The translations under genes and the position numbers were made by a program. DNA of 64,000 nucleotides from Paraburkholderia phenoliruptrix (GTDB lineage: Bacteria > Pseudomonadota > Gammaproteobacteria > Burkholderiales > Burkholderiaceae), in NCBI RefSeq assembly GCF_019511605.1, contig NZ_JAEUAV010000001.1:496001-560000 (forward strand), given 5' to 3'. Shown piece after piece: positions 53,482-62,218 of the stretch (position 1 is the stretch's first letter; every line of letters starts with the position of its first letter). The notes below the pieces were generated by a model. It saw nothing but the letters and a program-made list of their open reading frames with translations, ran no database searches and had not been told where the DNA came from.

Positions 53482-53873
53482 AACAAAAACCTTGAATAGA
53501 TGGTTGTACGCAGGCAATGCCCGGTGCGCAGGATAACCCATGCCGGCGCGACTCCCGCATTTCTGCCATTTTCGCGGCAGCCGGCAAGCCCCAATGCATT
53601 CACTTTGCCTTTGATTTTGCCTTTGATTTTGCCTTTGATTTTGCCTTTGATTTTGCCTTTGATTTTGCCTTTGACTTCACCATTGGCATCACCAGTAGAA
53701 CAATGTGTTCTCTCGCCTGTGCCTATTCGGTTCTCTTTGACATCCCTACTATTCGCACTGAACACGGCAACGCACTAACGGCCCGTCAGAGCTGATTCGC
53801 TACGACCCGTTGGCAATCAAATTCCCCGCTGTGTGCAATTAACGCACACGAGTTCGATAGGATGCGTACCACC
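53482..53873. other. 392-bp divergent region with minisatellite
   Basis: Control region between the ArsB-like gene (minus) and the first YceI gene (plus). The middle is taken up by the 12-bp tandem array at 53604-53675. The YceI side is AT-rich (gcaattaacgcacacgagtt near 53838). Open frames across the repeat give KGKI or FDFA repeats and have no ribosome site. Confidence 0.5.
53604..53675. repeat. 12-bp minisatellite upstream of the ArsB-like gene
   Basis: tttgcctttgat is repeated five times exactly and once with a final C, six units in all. On the minus strand the unit is ATCAAAGGCAAA, so the array is a T/A-skewed island in GC-rich DNA. Such arrays expand and contract by slippage and could alter promoter spacing for the ArsB-like gene. 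Confidence 0.93.
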
Positions 53874-54437
53874 ATGAAAACCCTACTCCAACACACCGTT
53901 CTCGCGGGCGCCGCGGCCCTTGCGCTGCTCGGCACGAGCCTCGCGCATGCCGACGTCGACACCAGCAAAAGCACCGTAATCGCGACCACCAAGCAGATGA
54001 ACGTGCCGGTTGACGGCAAGTTCAGGAAATTCTCCGCGCAACTGTCGTTCGATCCGGCGAAACCGACGGCGGGCAGCGCCAGCGTGTCGATCGACACGCG
54101 CAGCTACGACCTCGGCGCGGACGACTACAACAAGCAGGCGCAAGGCAAGGAATGGTTCGACAGCGCAACCTATCCGGCGGCGACCTTCGTGTCGAGCGCA
54201 ATTGCTCCGGCGGGCGGCAACCAGTACAAGATCACCGGCAAGCTCACCATCAAGGGCAAATCGCAAACCGTGGTCGTGCCGGTCACCATTGCGAGCCAGG
54301 GCTCGACCCAGACCTTCGACGGCTCATTGCCGATCAGGCGCTCGCAATTCGATGTGGGCACCGGCGAGTGGAAAGACACCTCGGTGGTCGCGGACGAAGT
54401 CGTCATCAAGTTCCACCTCGTCGCCTCGAAGAACTGA
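53874..54437 (+). CDS. YceI-family periplasmic protein
   Basis: A 187-residue secreted lipocalin-like protein. The signal peptide ends near SLAHA, then a YceI beta-barrel with [36 protein letters not shown] and [16 protein letters not shown]. YceI proteins bind polyisoprenoid or amide lipids in the periplasm. ATG at 53874 has AGGA 11 nt upstream; an ATG at 53862 in the same frame is also possible. It is followed after 85 bp by a second YceI gene, likely in one transcript. Confidence 0.92.
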   Translation: MKTLLQHTVLAGAAALALLGTSLAHADVDTSKSTVIATTKQMNVPVDGKFRKFSAQLSFDPAKPTAGSASVSIDTRSYDLGADDYNKQAQGKEWFDSATYPAATFVSSAIAPAGGNQYKITGKLTIKGKSQTVVVPVTIASQGSTQTFDGSLPIRRSQFDVGTGEWKDTSVVADEVVIKFHLVASKN

Positions 54438-54522
54438 TAAGCAGCCTCGAAGCAGAAAACCCAAGCAGAAACCCAAGCAGAACATCCAAGCGTCACAGCA
54501 ATTTCAAAACCTGGAGAACATC

Positions 54523-55101
54523 TTGAAGAAGCAATTCCTGCTCGCCGCGGGCGCACTGGCCGCCGCATTGTCGTTCAACGCGATGGCCGCCGACACCTAT
54601 CAACTCGACCCGACGCACACGGCCCCGAGCTTCGAGGCTGACCACTTCGGCGGCGTCTCGATCTGGCGCGGCAAGTTCAAGAAAAGCAGCGGCAGCGTCG
54701 TGCTGGATCGCGCGGCAAAGACCGGCACTGTGGACGTGACGATCGACATGAGCTCGGTGGATATCGGCAACGACAAACTCGACGCGGAACTGGTCGGCGA
54801 CAAGTTCTTCGACGTCGCGAAGTACCCGACCGCGACCTACAAGGGTACGCAGATCCGCTTTGAAGGCGACAAGCCCGTTGAAGTGATCGGCACGCTGACC
54901 ATGCATGGCGTGACGAAGCCGGTGAACCTGAAGATCGAGTCGTTCAAGTGCTTCGTGAACCCGATGCTCAAGCGCGAAGTGTGCGGCACGGAATCCACCG
55001 CCACCTTCAACCGCGACGATTTCGGCGTGGACTTCGGCAAGACCTACGGCTTCAAGATGCAGACCACGCTGCACATTCAGGCCGAAGGCATCAAGCAGTA
55101 A
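54523..55101 (+). CDS. Second YceI-family periplasmic protein
   Basis: A 192-residue relative of the preceding product: signal peptide ending FNAMAA, then [20 protein letters not shown] and [20 protein letters not shown]. This version keeps the classic YceI opening DPTHT and has two cysteines (KCFVNPM, REVCGTE). The start is TTG at 54523, with GGAG 6 nt upstream; the first internal ATG would cut the signal peptide. Short repeats aagcagaaaccc fill the gap before it. Confidence 0.92.
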   Translation: MKKQFLLAAGALAAALSFNAMAADTYQLDPTHTAPSFEADHFGGVSIWRGKFKKSSGSVVLDRAAKTGTVDVTIDMSSVDIGNDKLDAELVGDKFFDVAKYPTATYKGTQIRFEGDKPVEVIGTLTMHGVTKPVNLKIESFKCFVNPMLKREVCGTESTATFNRDDFGVDFGKTYGFKMQTTLHIQAEGIKQ

Positions 55102-55108
55102 ATTTGCA

Positions 55109-55130
55109 GGCGGGCGCAGCCGCGCCCGCC
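55109..55130. terminator. GC hairpin between convergent YceI and lipoprotein genes
   Basis: ggcgggcgc at 55109-55117 and gcgcccgcc at 55122-55130 form a perfect 9-bp stem with a 4-nt loop, seven bases after the YceI stop. No T run follows directly, so termination may be Rho-assisted. Confidence 0.55.
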
Positions 55131-55149
55131 TCGCAGCACGGTTTTACGC

Positions 55150-56133
55150 TCAGGCGCCTGCCAGCGAGCGGAAATCGTCGATGGTTTCGGTGTAAGTCGC
55201 CGTCTTGCCATTCGACGTAACGGTGATGATCACCGTCGACTCGTCCTTAGGCGTGATGCTTTCTACCGTGTCGCTTGTGGAAAGCTCGATCACGCCGCCT
55301 TGCACCTTGCCGCCGTTTATCGTGACCGGCGTCGGCGTCGACACCGCAAAGGAGATCGTCGCGTCGGCCGCGTTCACGCTGATATTGCCGCTCGTCGCGA
55401 GCGTATCCGTGACCGGATCGGCGCCATGCAGGCGCGAATACATCAGCCCGGTGATCGTGATCTGCCCGCTAATGCTGCCGGAACCCGCCGTTTGCGTGCG
55501 GTCCAGCGTCACTGTCGGGCTGCTCGCGGTGGTCGTGGTGATGCCGGTGGCGGCGTCGTAGCTCATCGTATAGTTGACCGTCCCGTTGACCACCGTCTTG
55601 CCGTTCGTCGAAACCAGCGTCAACGCATTGGCCGTTTCGATCGCGCTATACGACCAGTTGTTCGACGCATTGCCGACAATCCCCTGCACGTTCTGAATCT
55701 GCACGCTGACGGTGCCGGTGATCGACGCACTGCTCGACACACCCGGTGCCTTCACCTGCCCCACGCATTGATTGAAACCGACCGTCGCGGTTTCCCCGGT
55801 TTGCAGGCCGTTCTGACCGGCGCCCTGCGTGACGACGCTGATCGAGCCGCTTGCGGGACAGGCCGTCGTGGTATTGGCCGCGCCGGCTGTCACGTCCGTT
55901 ACGAGCGATTGCACGACCGACGTGTAGATCGCCGCAACGCCCGGCCCCGACAGCATGCCAAACGCGCCTGCGTAACGCGCGACGTGCTCGCTCTGCAGCG
56001 CGGACGACAACTTCAATACACTGCTCCCGCCGCTGCTGCTGCTCGAGCCGCCGCCACCGCATGCGCCGAGCGCAACGGTTGCGGCAAGCGCGAGCGCGGC
56101 GCCGAATGATCGGAACATAGGGGAGGAAAACAT
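55150..56133 (-). CDS. Lipoprotein with Gly/Ser linker, unknown function
   Basis: A 327-residue exported lipoprotein. The signal ends in the lipobox ALGAC, followed at once by a flexible GGGGSSSSSGGSS linker. The rest is Thr/Ser/Val-rich and predicted to be beta-strand (for example SGSISGQITITGLMYSRL), with two cysteines (TACPAS and NQCVGQ) that could pair. I do not recognise a family; it resembles lineage-specific surface lipoproteins. It is convergent with the YceI pair. The unlabelled -1 ATG two codons earlier is within MFSSPMF, so the start may be either Met. Confidence 0.75.
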   Translation of the reverse strand: MFSSPMFRSFGAALALAATVALGACGGGGSSSSSGGSSVLKLSSALQSEHVARYAGAFGMLSGPGVAAIYTSVVQSLVTDVTAGAANTTTACPASGSISVVTQGAGQNGLQTGETATVGFNQCVGQVKAPGVSSSASITGTVSVQIQNVQGIVGNASNNWSYSAIETANALTLVSTNGKTVVNGTVNYTMSYDAATGITTTTASSPTVTLDRTQTAGSGSISGQITITGLMYSRLHGADPVTDTLATSGNISVNAADATISFAVSTPTPVTINGGKVQGGVIELSTSDTVESITPKDESTVIITVTSNGKTATYTETIDDFRSLAGA

Positions 56134-56522
56134 AAAACAACTCCAGATTCGAAAAGGCGGCCGCGTGAGTCGCGGCTTGGGTAACGGATGGACGGGGCGC
56201 CAAGGCGCCGCGTTGGTTCGGCTGGGTAAGAAGCGGTTGCACGCTCATGGGCGCGGCGAAGTGCTCTTGAATGCACGCATTATCGAAGCGAGCCGAACTG
56301 CACGATTCACCGAATAGCCCGTGAAAACAGGGCTATTCTGTCGAGTCGCACCGCTTGGCCCTATTGATCGGCACAAGTTACGGGGCGTTTTTTCCGCTTT
56401 TTGCCGGCGACGAACTTGAGCAGGAAGAGCCGCCACAATTGCCCGTTATTCATGCATTTGAACTACATGGTCAAACCGTAAAGTCCCCGCATGCAATTGA
56501 TTTTTTTGTCGGGAGACAAACG
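56134..56522. other. 389-bp divergent region with a perfect hairpin
   Basis: Control region between the lipoprotein gene (minus) and the beta-barrel gene (plus). It holds the inverted repeat at 56312-56338, and an AT-rich part near 56495-56509 (attgatttttttgtc) that may contain the promoter of the plus-strand gene. I find no supported small gene. Confidence 0.5.
56312..56338. promoter_or_regulatory. Perfect 9-bp inverted repeat
   Basis: gaatagccc at 56312-56320 and gggctattc at 56330-56338 flank a 9-nt loop, gtgaaaaca. No T run follows, so a protein-binding site or leader RNA hairpin is more likely than a terminator. Confidence 0.6.
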
Positions 56523-57191
56523 GTGTTGAAGGTGAAACGGCAGGTAAAAGGTGCGGCTGCAGCGGCGATTGCCGCAATTGCCGCGTTCGGCGGCGCGGCT
56601 CACGCGCAGGAAATTTATGTGCACGGCGGCACGCTCGGCGCGGGCCTTGGCGCAGCCATGCCGCTCAATTCATGGACGGGCGTGCATGCGGAACTGGAGG
56701 GGCTCGGCTTCTCGCATTCGGTCACCGTCAACGAAAATCAGTACGACGGCCACCTCAAGCTGCTGCAAGGCGGCCTCTATCTGGACGTATTCCCGTTCCG
56801 CTCGAGCGGCTTCCGGCTCACCGCCGGCGCGCTGATCAACGGCGACGAACTGTCGGCCCATGCGGTGCCGAACGCGCAAGGCAACTACAAGATCGGCGAC
56901 GACTACGTGCCGGCTGTCGGCCCGGCACCGTCGGCCACGGTTACGCTGCCGCGCGTAATGCCGTATGTGGGCATCGGCTACGGGCATAAGCCGGTGGCGA
57001 AGGGTTTCGGCCTCACCTTCGACGTTGGCGTCGCGTATGGCCGCCCGCGCACGCACTACAACGTGCCCGCCATTTACTCGATGTTCACTAGCCAGGCGAA
57101 CATCGACGAGCAGGAGCAGAAGATCAACGACAAGGTCGAGCGCTACAAGCTCTACCCGGTCGTGCAACTGGGCGTGACCTATCGCTTCTAG
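56523..57191 (+). CDS. Outer-membrane beta-barrel protein
   Basis: A 222-residue exported protein: signal peptide of Ala-rich repeats (AAAAAIAAIAAFGGAAHA) then alternating strands such as GGLYLDVFPFRSSGFRLTAG and PYVGIGYGH, ending in TYRF with a terminal Phe, as barrels do. I do not assign a named family or ligand. The GTG at 56523 has GGGAG 7 nt upstream; a TTG one codon later is also possible. A longer frame to 56355 would bury the signal peptide. It stands alone before dinB, 58 bp apart. Confidence 0.8.
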   Translation: MLKVKRQVKGAAAAAIAAIAAFGGAAHAQEIYVHGGTLGAGLGAAMPLNSWTGVHAELEGLGFSHSVTVNENQYDGHLKLLQGGLYLDVFPFRSSGFRLTAGALINGDELSAHAVPNAQGNYKIGDDYVPAVGPAPSATVTLPRVMPYVGIGYGHKPVAKGFGLTFDVGVAYGRPRTHYNVPAIYSMFTSQANIDEQEQKINDKVERYKLYPVVQLGVTYRF

Positions 57192-57249
57192 GCGGCACCC
57201 GGAAGGCCGGGCAAGGTACTATTACGGGTGCCATCCGTTCTAGCCTTCC

Positions 57250-58416
57250 ATGAGTTCAGCAAGCCGCCGTATCGCGCATCTCGACATGGACGCGTTCTAC
57301 GCGTCCGTTGAGCTATTGCGTTATCCGGAACTGCGCGGCAAGGCCGTGGTAATAGGCGGCGGCCGCAACAGCGCGCCCGAAGCCCTGCCAGACGGCAGCC
57401 GCCGTTTCGCGAGGCTGCGCGATTATGCGGGGCGCGGCGTGGTCACCACGTCCACATATGAAGCGCGTGCGCTCGGCGTGTTTTCCGCGATGGGCATGAT
57501 GAAGGCCGCGGTGCTCGCGCCGGATGCCATCCTGCTGCCTACCGATTTCGACTCCTATCGCCATTACTCGCGGCTTTTCAAGGCCGCGGTGGCCACGTTT
57601 ACCGACCGTATAGAAGACCGCGGCATCGACGAAATCTATATCGACCTCACGGACTTGCCGGGCGAGGCGCGCGACATTGCCGCGCGCATCAAGCAGGCGG
57701 TGAATCAGGCCACCGGCCTCACCTGCTCGATCTGCGTGGCACCCAACAAGCTGCTCGCGAAAATCGGCTCGGAACTCGACAAGCCAGACGGCCTCACGAT
57801 TCTCACGCCTGCCGACGTACCGCTGCGCGTGTGGCCGCTGCCGGTGCGCAAAGTCAACGGCATCGGCCCAAAGGCAGCGGAAAAACTCACGGCGCTCGGC
57901 ATCGCCACGGTCGGCGATCTGGCGGCAGCGGACGCGGGTTTGTTGCAGGACCACTTTGGGCGCAGCTACTCCGCGTGGCTCACGCGAGTCGCGCAAGGCG
58001 AGGACGAACGCCCGGTGGTGGTCGAATCGGAACCGAAATCGATGAGCCGCGAAACGACCTTCGAGCGCGATCTGCACCCGCGTCACGACCGCCCGGCGTT
58101 GTCGAGTTCATTCACCGGATTGTGCGTGCGGGTCGCCGAAGATCTTGTGCGCAAGGGCTATGTGGGCAAGACGGTCGGCATCAAGCTGCGCTATGACGAT
58201 TTCCGCACGGTGACTCGCGACCTCACGCTCGACATGCCCACGGCCGACGCCGCCGAAATACGCCGCGCGGCCACCGAATGCCTGCGGCGCGTCGAGTTGA
58301 ACCGCAAGCTGCGCCTGCTCGGCGTGCGCGTGAGCGCACTGAGCCTCGCGAGTGCGCAGCCGCCGCAGCGGCGCCTGCCGGTTCAGGCGGACTTGCCCTT
58401 CGCCAGCGACGAGTAG
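57250..58416 (+). CDS. dinB: DNA polymerase IV (translesion, Y family)
   Basis: A 388-residue error-prone polymerase. Catalytic residues are visible as HLDMDAFYASVE near the start and GIDEIYIDLTDL near residue 130. The little-finger region and the C-terminal clamp-binding motif QADLPF are present. It bypasses lesions and promotes stress-induced mutation. No LexA box is evident in the 58-bp upstream gap. Its last 34 bp overlap the 3' end of the convergent kinase gene. Confidence 0.95.
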   Translation: MSSASRRIAHLDMDAFYASVELLRYPELRGKAVVIGGGRNSAPEALPDGSRRFARLRDYAGRGVVTTSTYEARALGVFSAMGMMKAAVLAPDAILLPTDFDSYRHYSRLFKAAVATFTDRIEDRGIDEIYIDLTDLPGEARDIAARIKQAVNQATGLTCSICVAPNKLLAKIGSELDKPDGLTILTPADVPLRVWPLPVRKVNGIGPKAAEKLTALGIATVGDLAAADAGLLQDHFGRSYSAWLTRVAQGEDERPVVVESEPKSMSRETTFERDLHPRHDRPALSSSFTGLCVRVAEDLVRKGYVGKTVGIKLRYDDFRTVTRDLTLDMPTADAAEIRRAATECLRRVELNRKLRLLGVRVSALSLASAQPPQRRLPVQADLPFASDE

Positions 58417-59918
58417 GAAGCCGGGGCCGGGCCGGATGCGCCGGCCGGGTTCACAGCATTTGCTGCTGTTTTCACAGGTGCATTCACAATAGCGCTGTCC
58501 GGCGCACTCCCAGCCGCAGCCGCATCTGCACGCAAAGGCTGCGCAGCCACCTCGTCGTGCGAAGCGGCAACCGAAAACGCAAAGGTGTTCACGCCATTTT
58601 CACTGCGCACGGACACGCTGCCCCGGTGCATCTCCGCAATCGCCTTGACGATCGCAAGGCCCAGGCCGTGATTTTCGCGGCTATTGGTGCGCGACGCTTC
58701 CGCGCGATAAAACCGGTCGAACAGATGCTCCAGCACGGCGGCCTCGATAGGCTCGCCGGGATTCGCGACCTCTATGCGCACCTGCTGCGCTTCGCGCACG
58801 ATCCTCACGCTGATCTGCGCGCCGGGCCGGCAATGCTGGATCGCGTTCATCAACAGATTCGCGCAGGCACGCCCGAAGAGCGACCGGTTCACGTGGGCCA
58901 CCGCGTCGCCATGCAGGCACGCATGCACTCGCGCCTCCTCGAGCGGAATTTCCAGAAACTCCAGCGTATGCGCAACCTCCGCTGCGAGCGACACCTCCAT
59001 CAGGCCGGTCGCGCGTTCGCCCTGATCGGCGCGCGCGAGGAACAGCATGTCGTTGATGATCGCGCGCATGCGTTCGAATTCCTCCAGATTCGATTGCAGG
59101 GTGTGGCGCAAATCGTCGACAGAACGATTGCGCGTCAAGGCGACTTCGGTCTGGCCGATCAGAATCGTCACGGGCGTGCGCAGTTCATGCGCGACGTCGG
59201 CATTGAACGATTCGAGCCGGCAATATGCGCCGTCGAGCCGTTCCAGCGCGCCGTTGAACGAGTTCGCGAGGTCGTTCAGCTCGAGCGGCAACGACGCGGT
59301 GTTAAGCCGCTGCGAGCGATTGTTGGGACTGACCGCGGACGCGTCACGCGTGAGGCGCGTGAGCGGCGCAAGGCCGATGCGCGCGACGGAGTAACTAAGC
59401 AGCAGCACGGCGAGACTGCCGAGCGCCGACAGGGCCGCGAGCGCAAAGCCGAAAGCGCGCATGGTGCGAATGTTCGGCAGGTAGCTCGATGCCACCTGCA
59501 ACTGCATTGGCGGACGCGTCGAATAGCCGGGAATGAACACGGTGGTGGTCAGCATGTCCGCGCCGCCGCCCGCCGGCCTCACGCGCGCGTAGCCGCCAGG
59601 CAAGGTCTTGACCGTCGTGCCTTCGATGGGCTTGCCGTAGTTGTACGACGGCTCGCTGCTGGTCACCGCGTAGACGGTACTGCGGTCATGCGGCGTCATG
59701 TCGGTCAGTTTTTCTCGCGACATGCGCCACTTTTCGGGCGTCAGCCCGTGATTGCAGATGAGCCGCGCGATTTGGGCGCGGTCGTCGAGCGACTCGCGCA
59801 AGTGGCTTTCGAGCTGTGAGCGCAACACGGCAAAAAGCCCCGCGCCCACGAGCGTGAACACCGAAAGCGCGACGAGCGCGAACATCAATGCAAGGCGCCG
59901 CGCAATGGAACGGTTCAT
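58383..59918 (-). CDS. CusS/IrlS-type sensor histidine kinase
   Basis: A 511-residue membrane kinase. Helices lie at about 8-32 and 155-178, with a large periplasmic sensor between. After HAMP comes the phosphoacceptor H244 in DVAHELRTPVTIL, an N box CANLLMNAIQHC and GLGLAIVKAI. The layout matches heavy-metal-type kinases (CusS, IrlS). An Ala/Pro-rich tail of about 50 residues follows the ATPase domain and is unusual. Its start overlaps the regulator stop (ATGA); its end overlaps dinB. The signal is unknown. Confidence 0.92.
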   Translation of the reverse strand: MNRSIARRLALMFALVALSVFTLVGAGLFAVLRSQLESHLRESLDDRAQIARLICNHGLTPEKWRMSREKLTDMTPHDRSTVYAVTSSEPSYNYGKPIEGTTVKTLPGGYARVRPAGGGADMLTTTVFIPGYSTRPPMQLQVASSYLPNIRTMRAFGFALAALSALGSLAVLLLSYSVARIGLAPLTRLTRDASAVSPNNRSQRLNTASLPLELNDLANSFNGALERLDGAYCRLESFNADVAHELRTPVTILIGQTEVALTRNRSVDDLRHTLQSNLEEFERMRAIINDMLFLARADQGERATGLMEVSLAAEVAHTLEFLEIPLEEARVHACLHGDAVAHVNRSLFGRACANLLMNAIQHCRPGAQISVRIVREAQQVRIEVANPGEPIEAAVLEHLFDRFYRAEASRTNSRENHGLGLAIVKAIAEMHRGSVSVRSENGVNTFAFSVAASHDEVAAQPLRADAAAAGSAPDSAIVNAPVKTAANAVNPAGASGPAPASYSSLAKGKSA

Positions 59919-60601
59919 GACTGCTCCGCCTCTTCGCGCACTTCAAGCACATAACCCATGCCGCGCACGGTATGCAGCAGCTTCGACGGAAACGGGCCGT
60001 CGAGCTTCGCGCGCAGTCGTTTGATGGCCGTCTCCACCACGTTCGTATGGCTGTCGAAATTCACGTCCCACACGAGTTCGGTGATCGCCGTCTTCGACAG
60101 AATATCGCCTTGCCTGCGGGCCAGCACGCTTAGCAACTGGAATTCCTTCGCGGTCAGATCGAGCCGTACGCCGTCACGCGTGGCGCGCCGCCCGATCAGA
60201 TCGACGAACAGATCGCCCACGGAGATCAGCGTGGATTCCTGTGAACGCGTGCGCCGCGCCAATGCATGCAGGCGTTCGACCAGTTCGAGAAAGGAGAATG
60301 GCTTGGTGAGGTAGTCGTCGGCGCCTTCGCGCAGGCCGCGCACGCGGTCGTTCACATGGTCGCGCGCGGTCAGCATGATGACCGGCGTCGACTTGCGCAT
60401 GCGCAGAGCCTTCAGCACGCTGAAGCCGTCGCGCTTGGGCAGCATCACGTCGAGCACGATGACGTCGTAATCGAATTCGGTAGCGAGGTGCATGCCCTCC
60501 TCACCGTCGAGCGCGACATCCACGACCCAGCCCTGCTCTGTCAAACCGGAGCGCAGGTAGTCCACCACCTTGTGCTCGTCTTCAACAATCAGCAATTTCA
60601 T
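59915..60601 (-). CDS. CusR/IrlR-type response regulator
   Basis: A 228-residue OmpR-family regulator. Phosphoacceptor Asp51 lies in VIVLDVMLPKRDG, with Lys in YLTKPFSFLE. The winged helix contains LTAKEFQLLSVLARRQGDILSKT and the ending TVRGMGYVLEVREE, hallmarks of the CusR/CopR branch. It and the kinase follow the second RND cassette after a 96-bp gap on the same strand and probably control it. Confidence 0.94.
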   Translation of the reverse strand: MKLLIVEDEHKVVDYLRSGLTEQGWVVDVALDGEEGMHLATEFDYDVIVLDVMLPKRDGFSVLKALRMRKSTPVIMLTARDHVNDRVRGLREGADDYLTKPFSFLELVERLHALARRTRSQESTLISVGDLFVDLIGRRATRDGVRLDLTAKEFQLLSVLARRQGDILSKTAITELVWDVNFDSHTNVVETAIKRLRAKLDGPFPSKLLHTVRGMGYVLEVREEAEQS

Positions 60602-60697
60602 GCGCGCCTCCTTGTTTCTGGATTATACGAAACGCCTTGCATGGCTTTTTCGACCGGTTTTTTCAAAGGATTCCTGCTTCTGGCATCGCGCTGTTTG

Positions 60698-62218
60698 TCA
60701 CGGCGCCGCAGCGCGGGCCTGCATCGTGCCGCCCGTGTGCGCATCTTGCCGCCCGGTGCCGGGTGCGGCATCGACCTGTGCTGCGTCCGCTTGCCAGCCG
60801 CCGCCCAGTGCCTTGACGAGCGCGACAGACAGCGTCATCTGCTGGCCGCGAATCTGCGCGTCCTGGCGCTTGCTGTTGAGCAGCGACTGCTGCGCGGTGA
60901 TCACGTTCAGATACGCGACAAGGCCGCCCGAATAGCGATCGTTAGCGAGCGCGAGCAGGCGTTGCGCGTCCGCCACCGCGTCCTCAGACTGCTTCGCCGC
61001 GCCGTCCAGCACCGCAAGACCCGTAATGCCGTCCTGCACCTGCTGGAATGCGTTCAGCACCGTCTGACGATAGTTGGCCTGCGTAGCCTTGTAGCCTTCG
61101 CTTGCGAACTGCACGTTGGCCGCGCGGCGGCCGCCGTCGAACAGCACCTGGCTTGCTGCCGCGCCGAGCGTCCACATCAACGTCGGCGCGCTCAGCAAGC
61201 TCGCGAACTGCGTGGCCTCCCAGCCGATGCCCGGCGTCAGCGTGAGGCTCGGAAAGAACGCAGCCTTCGCCACGCCGATCTGCGCATTGGCCGCCGCCAT
61301 CGCGCGCTCGGCAGAAGCAATGTCGGGCCGGCGCTGCAGCAAGTCGCTCGGCACGCCGAGCGCAATGGCCGGCACCTGGAAGCTCAACACCTTCGGTGCG
61401 ATTGCGAATTGCGGAGCGGGCACGCCGACGAGCGCGGCAATTGCATGCTCGAATTGCGCGCGCTGGTTCAACAGGAGTTGCGCCTGCACGCGCGTCGTGT
61501 CGAGCAGCGACTTTTGCTGCAAAACGTCGAGGCCCGATACAGCGCCAAGATCGTGCTGCGCGTTCACGTAGTCGAGCGCTTTTTGCTGCAGCGTCACCGA
61601 TTGGTTCAGCACGTCGATCTCGGTGTCGAGTTCACGCAACGCGAAGTAGTCGGTGGCAACCTCGGTGGTGAGAATGAGCCGCGCGTTCGCGAGATCGTCC
61701 GCGGCCTCGCCCGCGGAAGCCGTCGCGCCTTCCACCTGACGGCGGATGCGGCCGAACAGATCCGTGTCGTAGTTGATGGTCGGGCCGAGTTGCAGGTTGT
61801 TCTGCACGGTCGAGACAGTGGGCGTTGCGTAGTTGGTGCGCGGCCTGTCCTGCGAGATGCGAAAGCGCGCTGCCGATGCTGCGAGGTCCACTTCGGGAAC
61901 CTGTTGCGCGCGCGTGTTGGCGAGCGTCGCCTTTGCCTGCTGATAGTGCGCGTCGGCGGCGACGAGCGTCTGGTTCTGCGCGAGCGCCTGCACTTCCAGT
62001 CCGGCGAGGGTGGCGTCCTGATACACATTCCACCAGTCGGGATCCATCGGCGCATGCGAGGGCGCGGCAACGCGCCAATACGAATCCGTGTTCCATGTCG
62101 GCGGCACCTCGGCCTGCGCTCGGGTATAGTCGGGCCCCACGGCACAGGCGGCCAGCATGACCGCGCTCGCCGCCACGGCTAGTGCAGGTGCGGCCCGGCC
62201 GATGCGTGGCAGGTTCAC
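60698..62218 (-). CDS. NodT-family outer-membrane efflux lipoprotein, second cassette
   Basis: A 506-residue TolC-like channel. The signal ends in lipobox VMLAACAVGPDY. Two halves carry FFPSLTLTPGIGWEA and DLLQRRPDIASAERAMAAANAQIGV, typical of the family. The start is GTG at 62218, overlapping the adaptor stop (GTGA) with AGGAGG 5 nt upstream; a long frame extends upstream through the adaptor gene and is not used. It completes a pump-adaptor-channel set read from the right edge. Confidence 0.93.
   Translation of the reverse strand: MNLPRIGRAAPALAVAASAVMLAACAVGPDYTRAQAEVPPTWNTDSYWRVAAPSHAPMDPDWWNVYQDATLAGLEVQALAQNQTLVAADAHYQQAKATLANTRAQQVPEVDLAASAARFRISQDRPRTNYATPTVSTVQNNLQLGPTINYDTDLFGRIRRQVEGATASAGEAADDLANARLILTTEVATDYFALRELDTEIDVLNQSVTLQQKALDYVNAQHDLGAVSGLDVLQQKSLLDTTRVQAQLLLNQRAQFEHAIAALVGVPAPQFAIAPKVLSFQVPAIALGVPSDLLQRRPDIASAERAMAAANAQIGVAKAAFFPSLTLTPGIGWEATQFASLLSAPTLMWTLGAAASQVLFDGGRRAANVQFASEGYKATQANYRQTVLNAFQQVQDGITGLAVLDGAAKQSEDAVADAQRLLALANDRYSGGLVAYLNVITAQQSLLNSKRQDAQIRGQQMTLSVALVKALGGGWQADAAQVDAAPGTGRQDAHTGGTMQARAAAP

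Noticed and set aside
53478..53765. Small frame with KGKI repeats on the minus strand
   Set aside because: The repeat is a product of the 12-bp minisatellite, there is no ribosome site, and the frame overlaps the start of the ArsB-like gene.
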